Below are positions 1 to 5,990 of a DNA stretch of 5,990 nt, piece after piece; the first letter of the stretch is position 1; the number at the start of each line of letters is the position of its first letter. The stretch comes from Candidatus Cloacimonadota bacterium. GTDB taxonomy: Bacteria > Cloacimonadota > Cloacimonadia > Cloacimonadales > JAOZMQ01. The stretch covers positions 1 to 5,990 of the forward strand of contig JAOZMQ010000199.1 in NCBI GenBank assembly GCA_029934195.1, written 5' to 3'. Below the pieces are notes generated by a model. It did not search any database. It was not told the origin of the DNA and worked only from the letters and a program-made list of their open reading frames with translations. Both the position numbers and the translations under genes were made by a program.

Positions 1-20
1 CAAATTCAATTCTTCTTCTT

Positions 21-52
21 ACCTTTGCGTTCTTCCCTTTGCGTCTTTGCGA
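21..52. repeat. CTTTGCG-type intergenic repeat cluster
   Basis: Three exact copies of the heptamer CTTTGCG lie at 23-29, 37-43 and 45-51, giving a pyrimidine-rich run punctuated by GCG that is clearly more GC-rich than the DNA around it. From memory, similar runs (CTTTGCGT or CTTCGCGT in series, reading CGCAAAGACGCAAAG on the other strand) occur between genes in many unrelated bacterial genomes, where they are often miscalled as Lys/Arg-rich small proteins. They are sometimes seen beside genes of the GxxExxY family, but no such gene is visible here. The element may continue past the left edge. Seeing the repeat is certain; its class and role are inferred. Confidence 0.55.
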
Positions 53-231
53 TAATTCCTTTTCTTTAATCTCTGCCATAATAATGAATTGATTAATCGA
101 AGCTACTTTCTATTTTAAAATCCTTGATGTCTATATTTTGATTTAAGAAAATTGTTAACAAGAAACATTATAGTAATTTTATTATTTACTGGTATAAAAT
201 ATGCTTTATTGTGTAAAATATAAAAAAATAT

Positions 232-236
232 GGAGG
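232..236 (+). promoter_or_regulatory. Ribosome binding site of the C25 protease gene
   Basis: GGAGG lies four bases before the ATG at 241. It is the only strong Shine-Dalgarno match near the start and fixes M1 as the start over the Met codon at residue 4. A clear Shine-Dalgarno is informative here because Bacteroidota usually lack one. Upstream, 80-231 is AT-rich. It contains a perfect 10-base palindrome, TTGTTAACAA, at 152-161, but I could not find -35 and -10 elements with acceptable spacing, so no promoter is called. Confidence 0.8.
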
Positions 237-240
237 AATT

Positions 241-3200
241 ATGAAAAAGATGTTAAGTCTTTTGATTGTAATGGTACTAATTTCAGGTTTATTTGCTGAA
301 AACATTCGTATCAACAATCAGAATAATGAAGTAAAGGTTCTTTCTTCAACGGAAGAACAAGTTGTGTTAGAATTTACAGCAGGTAATTTTGATAAAAATA
401 CTGTTGTTATTAATTCAGAAATTTACAATTTTGTAAACCTTAAAGGTGAGTCGAAAATCTATGAAAAAGGGAATCCATCTTTACCAAAAGCTGTAAGAAG
501 TATAGTTATTGGTGATGATGCGAAAATTGAGTTCGATGTAGTAGAAAGCAATTATGTTGAGTATCAAATGAATATTGCTCCTTCCAAGGGAATGCTTTCT
601 CGTGAAATTGATCCGGCTACAATTCCTTATGAATTTTCAAAAGCATATCAAACAGATAATTTCTTTCCGGGAAATCTTGTCTCTTCAAATGATCCTTATA
701 TTATGAGAGACGTAAGAGGAATCGCTGTTACAATTAATCCTTTTCAGTATAATCCGGTGACAAAAACTTTACGTGTTTATACTCATATCGTTGTTGAAGC
801 AAATAACGTTGGCGTTGACAATATTAACGTCAAAACAAGAAACAATAACACTTATAACAAATACTTTTCAGATTTGTATAATTCTCATTTTATTAATTTT
901 GGTATGAATAATAGATATGATTCAGTTGATGAACACGGTCGAATCATTGTTATTTGCTATGCAGGTTTCATGGATGCAATGTCTCCTTATGTAGAATGGA
1001 AAAATCAAAAAGGTATTAGAACAGAAATTTATGATGTAACTAATATTGGAAATACAGCAAACTCAATTAAATCTTTTATCCAATCAGAATATAATGCTAA
1101 TGATGATTTAACATTTGTTCAACTTATTGGTGATATTAATCAGATTGCTTCTTTCACTTCCGGTGGCGGAGCTTCTGATCCTAAATATGCTCTTCTTGAA
1201 GGAAATGATAGTTATCCTGATTTATTTGTAGGTAGATTTTCTGCTGAAAACATAGCACAGGTAGAAACACAAGTAGAAAGAACTGTCCATTATGAAAAAG
1301 AAATCGTTGATGGAGAATGGTTATCAAAAGGTTTTGGCATAGCTTCTGCACAAGGTGCTGGTTCAGGTCATAATGGAGAAGCTGATTATGTTCATATTGG
1401 CTATATTAGAGATGATCTTCTTGCTTATGGATATTCAGAAGTAGATGAAATTTATGATACTAATGGCGGAAATGCAACTCAAGTAGCTAATGCTATAAAC
1501 GAAGGTCGTGGAATTGGAAATTATTGTGGACATGGCTCAAATACTTCTTGGGCTTCAACAGGTTTTTCAAACAATCATGTTAACCAATTAACTAATGATT
1601 ATATGCTACCATATATTAACTCTATTGCTTGTGTAAACGGAAATTTTGCCGGAATTACCTGTTTTGCTGAAGCTTGGTTGAGAGCAACAAATAATACAAC
1701 AGGTGCTCCAACAGGTGCTGTTGCGATGTATGCTTCTTCTATTAATCAATCTTGGGCACCACCAATGGAAGCTCAAGATGAATATGTAGATTTACTTATT
1801 GCAGAAGAAAAAAATAGCATTGGTGGTTTATATTATAATGGTGCATGTTTGATGCTTGATGTTTTCAATGCTGTTGATATGTACGAAACTTGGCATATTT
1901 TTGGTGACGCTTCATTACAAGTAAGAACAAAAGTTCCGGAAATTATCATTGCCAATCATCTTCCAACAATGTTACTTGGTATGGATACTTTTGATGTTTC
2001 AACCGGCTTTGAAGATGCATTGGTTTGCTTAACTTATAACGGAGAAATTTTAGGATCAGGCTATACTGATGCTTCTGGAAATATTTCTCTTTCACTCGAA
2101 AACGTCCCAAACAATCCTTCAGATTTAACTCTTACAATTACAGGATACAATAAAGTTGCAAATATTTCTACAATACAACTTCTTCCTGCTAATGGTGCTT
2201 ATATTGTTACATTAGATTCAGAAATTGATGACTCTCAAGGTAACAATAATGGCAACGCTGATTACGGTGAATTAATAGGACTTTCTTTAGAAATGCAAAA
2301 TGTTGGTACAGATCCTACAAATAATTTAATGGTAACGATCAGTACAACAGACGAATATATTACTATTACAGATGATTCAGAAGCTTATGGTATTGTTGAT
2401 CCAGACCAAATAATTTCTATTACAAATGGATTTGAATTCCAAGTTGAAGACCTCGTTCCTGATGGACACGTTGCTATTATTACAGTTGTAGCAAATGATG
2501 GGACAAATGAATGGACATCTCAAATTTCAGGACCACTTCATGCTCCTGTTCTTGAATTTGTTGCTGTAGAAGTTAACGATGCTTCTGGTAATAATAATGG
2601 AAAACTTGATCCAGGTGAAACAGTTTTAATGGAAGTTGAAATTACAAATAGCGGTTCAAGTGATGCTTTTGATGTTAATGGTTTCTTAAATTCAACTTCG
2701 CAATATATTGATGTTACGAGTGATGAAGATTTATTTGGTGATATTGCAAGTGGTAATAATGGTTTTGCTACATTTGAAATAGCTGTTGATATTAATACTC
2801 CAGCTGGTCATATCGCAGATTTCCTCGTTCAATTTGAAGCTGAAAATGGAACATCAGGATCGGGAGAATTTAATCAAGTTGTTGGTCAAATCCCTGTAAT
2901 TATTGTGGATTTTGATGAAAATAATAACTCAGCTCCTGCAATTGAAAATGCTCTAACTGCTATTGGTATTCCAAGCGAATATGCTACAAGCTTACCGGCA
3001 GATTTGAATCTCTATTCTTCAATTTTTGTTTGTCTCGGAATTTATAGTGACAATCATGTTTTAACAGATGCAGAAGGTTCATCTCTATCAGATTATCTTA
3101 ATAATGGCGGAAATCTTTATATGGAAGGTGGAGACACATGGTATTATGATAATCAAACTGCTGTCCATGAAATGTTTGGATTGAATGGAACTACAGATGG

Positions 3201-5085
3201 TTCAAGCGATCTCGGAACAGTGAATGGATTAGCAGGTACATTTACAGAAGGTATGAGTTTTAACTATTCTGGTGACAATGCATGGATTGACCATTTAGAA
3301 GCTACTACTGGCGAAATGATTCTTGAAAATCAAAACCCAAATTATGGTTGTATGATTTCTAATGATGGCGGAAATTACAAAACAATTGGTGCATCATTAG
3401 AATTTGGCGGTCTTGATGATGGAAATACTCCATCAACTAAGACTGAATTAATGGCTGGAATGATGGAATTATTCGGATTATTCGTTAGTGATAATCCACA
3501 TATTGAAGTTTCTACAACAGAAATAAATGAAGAATTATTCCCAAATCAAACAAGTGTTCAATCTCTTACAATTGAAAATACTGGTGGTGGAGACCTTGTT
3601 TTCACTATTGAAATTTCAGATTCTGATGTTGTTGTAGCTTATTCTAATGTTGAAAATCAAACAAGAAATGCTATTAGCAAAGAAAAAACTGTAAATTATA
3701 GAACAGAATGGCTTTCTGCTGACATTCTTTCCGGAACAATAGCTCCGGGAGAATCAATGGATATTAACTTTGAATTTGACACTACAGATATGATCGCTGG
3801 TGATTATTCAGCAGATATAAATATTTCAAGTAATGACACATTCAATCCAATAGTACTTATTGAAGCTAACTTAGAAGTTCTTCAACCCCAATTGGCAGAA
3901 ATTACTTTGTCAGATGTGACTGCCGGTATTGGTGAAGATATTACCATAAGTGTAAATACTTCCGAACTTATTGAAGATGATAATATTATCGCTTACCAAT
4001 TTGAAATGATGTTTGATGATACAATTATTGAGTATCTTGGATATTCAATAGATGGAACAATTGCCGAAGGTGGAATGGTAGCCATTCAAGCACCTGCAAA
4101 TAATCAAATCAATGTTGGTTATATGACTATAACTCCAATTGTTGGTGAAGGTAGTATAATTGACCTTCAATTCCATACTCTTGCTACTGGCGTAACACAA
4201 CTCGTAGTAGAAGATTTCCTTTTTAATACTACTCAAATTACTGGAATCTATGGTGGTTTAATTGTTGTGACCGGTGGTTATACTTATGGTGATGTTGACG
4301 CAAATGGAACAGTTCAAGCTTTTGATGCTTCCCTAACTCTTCAAAATGCTGTAGGATTAATTTCTTTTACTCCAGAACAATCTACAATTGCTGATGTTGA
4401 TGGAAATGAATTGATTCAAGCTTATGACGCATCATTAATTCTTCAATATGCAGTTGGCTTAATTACAATTTTCCCTGTCGAAGAAGCTCGTTCAATCATA
4501 GCTCCGGTTGCGGATGTAACTGTTAGCGTTGAAAATAGCGAATTAGTTTTCTCTACAAAAGGAAATCTATTTGGTTTTGAAGTATCAGTTGATGAAGCTC
4601 TTACTTTGGATATTCCAACTACTGATATGCTTTTAGAAATGAATGAAAATACAATTGCTGTTGCTTCTGCTGAAGCTGTAAGTGGTGAATTTCTAAGAAT
4701 TCCTTTCTCAATGGAAAAAGAAATTGATGCGAAATTGAATCTTGTAATAAATACTGAAATTAAAGAAGAAATAATTGCTTATAATATTCTTGCAGGTGAT
4801 GTTGTTAGCTTTAATCAGGTTCTTGGAAATTATCCAAACCCATTTAATCCGACTACAAGTATTCAATTGTTACTTAAAGAAGATACTGATGTAACAATTA
4901 GTATCTATAATGTGAAAGGTTCTCTTGTGAAAAATCTTCAACAAGGTCTTCTAAATTCCGGTCTTAATTCTATTCAATGGAATGGTCTTGATAATAATAA
5001 TAACAAAGTTGGTTCAGGTGTTTATTTCTATCAAGTTCAAATGGGAAATGAAATAGTTAATGACAAAATGTTGTTGCTAAAATAA
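241..5085 (+). CDS. Secreted gingipain-like C25 cysteine protease with cohesin, dockerin and T9SS sorting domain
   Basis: Predicted extracellular endopeptidase, 1614 residues, probably cutting after Arg. Order of parts: signal peptide 1-19 (LFA|E); C25 prodomain about 20-225, with GNPSLP at 77-82; catalytic domain about 226-565; C25 Ig-like domain 565-649; two CARDB-like repeats about 650-765 and 766-882, each with DxxGNNNG; a Rossmann/GATase-like module 884-1080 (GGDTW at 963-967); an ASH-like sandwich 1085-1214; cohesin about 1218-1345; type I dockerin 1349-1412; an unassigned beta-rich module 1413-1525; and a FlgD-like T9SS sorting domain 1530-1614, starting NYPNPFNPTT. The catalytic dyad is His431 (in GHGS) and Cys464 (in ACVNG), 33 residues apart as in RgpB. 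Asp382 and Trp505 match the RgpB S1-pocket residues Asp163 and Trp284. Gln371 replaces the RgpB Glu152 position. RgpA/B are far shorter past the Ig domain or carry adhesins instead. Protease and sorting calls are firm; module edges are approximate, and the CARDB, GATase and ASH labels are by resemblance. Confidence 0.95.
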   Translation: MKKMLSLLIVMVLISGLFAENIRINNQNNEVKVLSSTEEQVVLEFTAGNFDKNTVVINSEIYNFVNLKGESKIYEKGNPSLPKAVRSIVIGDDAKIEFDVVESNYVEYQMNIAPSKGMLSREIDPATIPYEFSKAYQTDNFFPGNLVSSNDPYIMRDVRGIAVTINPFQYNPVTKTLRVYTHIVVEANNVGVDNINVKTRNNNTYNKYFSDLYNSHFINFGMNNRYDSVDEHGRIIVICYAGFMDAMSPYVEWKNQKGIRTEIYDVTNIGNTANSIKSFIQSEYNANDDLTFVQLIGDINQIASFTSGGGASDPKYALLEGNDSYPDLFVGRFSAENIAQVETQVERTVHYEKEIVDGEWLSKGFGIASAQGAGSGHNGEADYVHIGYIRDDLLAYGYSEVDEIYDTNGGNATQVANAINEGRGIGNYCGHGSNTSWASTGFSNNHVNQLTNDYMLPYINSIACVNGNFAGITCFAEAWLRATNNTTGAPTGAVAMYASSINQSWAPPMEAQDEYVDLLIAEEKNSIGGLYYNGACLMLDVFNAVDMYETWHIFGDASLQVRTKVPEIIIANHLPTMLLGMDTFDVSTGFEDALVCLTYNGEILGSGYTDASGNISLSLENVPNNPSDLTLTITGYNKVANISTIQLLPANGAYIVTLDSEIDDSQGNNNGNADYGELIGLSLEMQNVGTDPTNNLMVTISTTDEYITITDDSEAYGIVDPDQIISITNGFEFQVEDLVPDGHVAIITVVANDGTNEWTSQISGPLHAPVLEFVAVEVNDASGNNNGKLDPGETVLMEVEITNSGSSDAFDVNGFLNSTSQYIDVTSDEDLFGDIASGNNGFATFEIAVDINTPAGHIADFLVQFEAENGTSGSGEFNQVVGQIPVIIVDFDENNNSAPAIENALTAIGIPSEYATSLPADLNLYSSIFVCLGIYSDNHVLTDAEGSSLSDYLNNGGNLYMEGGDTWYYDNQTAVHEMFGLNGTTDGSSDLGTVNGLAGTFTEGMSFNYSGDNAWIDHLEATTGEMILENQNPNYGCMISNDGGNYKTIGASLEFGGLDDGNTPSTKTELMAGMMELFGLFVSDNPHIEVSTTEINEELFPNQTSVQSLTIENTGGGDLVFTIEISDSDVVVAYSNVENQTRNAISKEKTVNYRTEWLSADILSGTIAPGESMDINFEFDTTDMIAGDYSADINISSNDTFNPIVLIEANLEVLQPQLAEITLSDVTAGIGEDITISVNTSELIEDDNIIAYQFEMMFDDTIIEYLGYSIDGTIAEGGMVAIQAPANNQINVGYMTITPIVGEGSIIDLQFHTLATGVTQLVVEDFLFNTTQITGIYGGLIVVTGGYTYGDVDANGTVQAFDASLTLQNAVGLISFTPEQSTIADVDGNELIQAYDASLILQYAVGLITIFPVEEARSIIAPVADVTVSVENSELVFSTKGNLFGFEVSVDEALTLDIPTTDMLLEMNENTIAVASAEAVSGEFLRIPFSMEKEIDAKLNLVINTEIKEEIIAYNILAGDVVSFNQVLGNYPNPFNPTTSIQLLLKEDTDVTISIYNVKGSLVKNLQQGLLNSGLNSIQWNGLDNNNNKVGSGVYFYQVQMGNEIVNDKMLLLK

Positions 5086-5122
5086 ATTTAAAACTTGAAT
5101 AAAAATCAATAACCTTAATTAT

Positions 5123-5159
5123 AAAAGACTGAGTTGTAATATCTTCTCAGTCTTTTTTT
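5123..5159 (+). terminator. Rho-independent terminator of the protease gene
   Basis: A perfect 11-base-pair inverted repeat, AAAAGACTGAG (5123-5133) and CTCAGTCTTTT (5146-5156), encloses a 12-base loop and continues into a T run ending at 5159. The seven-pair GACTGAG/CTCAGTC core supplies the stability. It starts 37 bases after the stop codon, so it should end the protease transcript and separate it from the cohesin gene downstream. The A run on the left also makes it partly symmetric, so it could act in both directions, although no minus-strand gene points at it in this window. Confidence 0.9.
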
Positions 5160-5785
5160 AAGCTTTCTTTTTATTGGATGATGATAAGAAATTTATTTTT
5201 TTTGTAGAATCTCAAAAATATCTTTACAAACATATCTTTATGTTGACATTTATTTTCTCTTATTTTATTCGGACTAAAATAATTGGAATCTGAATATAGA
5301 ATCATTATATCATACATATAGATTAATGGTTTTATCTTGTATGGATTAAGGAATTTGAACGACTACATTAATGATGGAACAAATTATGCTTTTATTCATA
5401 GTTTGTAAGAGACTGAATGTATTTTGAAAAGAAGCAATGGTTTTTTAGGAATATTTCTTATAGAATCATTTTTTGGTGTGATTGTTTTTATTTAATCAAA
5501 TTTTGAAAAATATGGCTTTTGCCAATGAAGTTTAATGTCGGATTAATTGCGAATGTTTATAGTAAAATGTCGAAAAAAAAACACCTGTCACAATTGATAG
5601 GATATTTATAGAAACAAAAAAATATAAAAATATTAAGTAATAAAATGGATAAGGAGTTAAAATAAGTATAAATTGGTATCTTTGTTTTGAATTAAAATTT
5701 ATTTGTTTTTACTTTTTATATTCAATTACAAAAGAACTACTTTTACAATTTTAATTTCTCATCAGCTATTACTTAAAAAAAATGT
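5160..5785. other. AT-rich intergenic region with no supported gene
   Basis: About 630 bases without a credible coding frame on either strand: stops are frequent in all frames and no start with a plausible ribosome binding site opens more than about 20 codons. Base composition is visibly poorer in GC than the flanking genes. The stretch must contain the promoter of the gene starting at 5798. One match to the Bacteroidota -7 consensus TAnnTTTG (TATCTTTG, 5677-5684) lies about 115 bases before that start, but no TTTG-like -33 element sits at the right distance. A TATATT at 5717-5722 could be a -10 box but also lacks a -35 partner. A short hairpin lies at 5584-5601 next to a nine-A run. The length is unusual for a compact bacterial genome and could reflect a long leader, an unseen RNA, or decayed sequence. 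Confidence 0.6.
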
Positions 5786-5791
5786 AAGGAG
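5786..5791 (+). promoter_or_regulatory. Ribosome binding site of the downstream cohesin gene
   Basis: AAGGAG lies six bases before the ATG at 5798, an ideal spacing, and decides the start of the truncated second gene. The reading frame then opens directly into a signal peptide, which agrees with this start. Confidence 0.8.
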
Positions 5792-5797
5792 TAGAAA

Positions 5798-5990
5798 ATG
5801 AGAAAATTCATTATTTTACCGTTGCTTATGCTTCTCTCTATAGGGATGCTTTTTGCACAATTAGAAAATGCTGAAATTGCAATTTCTGAATATCAAGTAA
5901 ATCCGGGTGAAACATTCACTATTGCGATTGAAACTTCAGAATTATTGGAAGAATGGGCTGTAACAGCTTATCAATTCGATTTAATCTTTG
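5798..5990 (+). CDS. Secreted cohesin-domain protein, N-terminal part only
   Basis: Only the first 64 codons are present; the frame is open at the right edge, so full length, later domains and function are unknown. Residues 1-20 form a signal peptide: Arg-Lys at 2-3, a hydrophobic core at 4-18, and a FA|Q cleavage site after Ala20. There is no Cys after the site, so it is not a lipoprotein. Mature sequence starts at once with a cohesin N-terminus. Residues 25-64 align without gaps to residues 1219-1258 of the protease encoded upstream, 18 of 40 identical, sharing AEI, TSEL and AYQF. In that protein the same sequence precedes a complete cohesin and a dockerin. The gene is therefore probably a neighbour in the same extracellular system, either a scaffold with several cohesins or another enzyme/adhesin with one. 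A T9SS C-terminal domain can be expected but is outside the window. The terminator and about 640 bases between the genes argue against co-transcription with the protease. Confidence 0.88.
   Translation, partial: MRKFIILPLLMLLSIGMLFAQLENAEIAISEYQVNPGETFTIAIETSELLEEWAVTAYQFDLIF

Noticed and set aside
1..79. Minus-strand frame starting at 79 and open at the left edge, reading MAEIKEKELSQRRKGK and on
   Set aside because: Its Lys/Arg-rich sequence is just the translation of the CTTTGCG repeats, there is no ribosome binding site before the ATG, and such frames are a known kind of false call.
4045..4236. Minus-strand open frame of 63 codons within the cohesin region
   Set aside because: It lies wholly inside the well-supported protease gene on the other strand, has no recognisable domain, and is a by-product of the codon pattern opposite.
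5371..5427. Plus-strand frame of 18 codons in the intergenic region
   Set aside because: Too short, no Shine-Dalgarno upstream, and no similarity that I recognise.
5295..5470. Twelve-base direct repeat TATAGAATCATT at 5295-5306 and 5459-5470
   Set aside because: A match of this length is not surprising in such AT-rich sequence, and nothing between the copies looks like a mobile element.
5645..5665. ATG followed by AAGGAG at about 5651-5656, a second Shine-Dalgarno-like site
   Set aside because: The ATG frame has only six codons, and no start codon that opens a useful frame lies at the right distance after the AAGGAG.
5677..5684. TATCTTTG, a full match to the Bacteroidota -7 promoter consensus
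   Set aside because: No -33 element at the usual distance, and the organism may not use the Bacteroidota sigma factor; mentioned only in the intergenic entry.
1..5990. CRISPR array, tRNA, rRNA or insertion sequence
   Set aside because: No regularly spaced repeats, cloverleaf-like sequence, rRNA motifs, transposase frame or terminal inverted repeats were seen.

Overview
The window looks like part of a low-GC genome from the FCB superphylum outside Bacteroidota proper. The Cloacimonadota (Cloacimonetes) or a related lineage is the best guess. Three things point there. The large protein ends in the NYPNPFNPTT-type, FlgD-like form of the type IX secretion (T9SS) C-terminal domain. It combines C25 protease, cohesin and dockerin modules in one chain. 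Both genes have strong Shine-Dalgarno sites, which are uncommon in Bacteroidota. The taxon is an inference; no marker gene is present.

Layout. Positions 1-240 are non-coding, with a short CTTTGCG-type repeat cluster at the left edge and an AT-rich leader ending in a GGAGG ribosome binding site. Positions 241-5085 hold one very large plus-strand gene for a 1614-residue secreted cysteine protease closely resembling the arginine gingipains (peptidase family C25). It has a signal peptide, C25 prodomain, catalytic domain and C25 Ig-like domain. These are followed by two CARDB-like repeats, a Rossmann/glutamine-amidotransferase-like module, an ASH-like beta-sandwich, a cohesin, a type I dockerin with two intact calcium loops, an unassigned beta-rich module and the T9SS sorting domain. 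A strong intrinsic terminator follows at 5123-5159. Positions 5160-5797 are very AT-rich with no gene I can support. At 5798 a second plus-strand gene begins and runs off the right edge. Its visible part is a signal peptide followed at once by a cohesin N-terminus, about 45% identical (18 of 40 ungapped positions, counted by hand) to the cohesin in the first protein.

How they may work together. Both products appear to be exported, and one or both could take part in calcium-dependent cohesin-dockerin contacts. The protease carries both partner modules, so it could dock onto another cohesin protein, receive other dockerin proteins, or form chains of itself. The next gene encodes another cohesin. 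Together they suggest a T9SS-exported, non-cellulosomal, cohesin-dockerin-organised proteolytic assembly. That is a hypothesis from domain content; the sequence does not show binding. The terminator between the genes implies separate transcription units.
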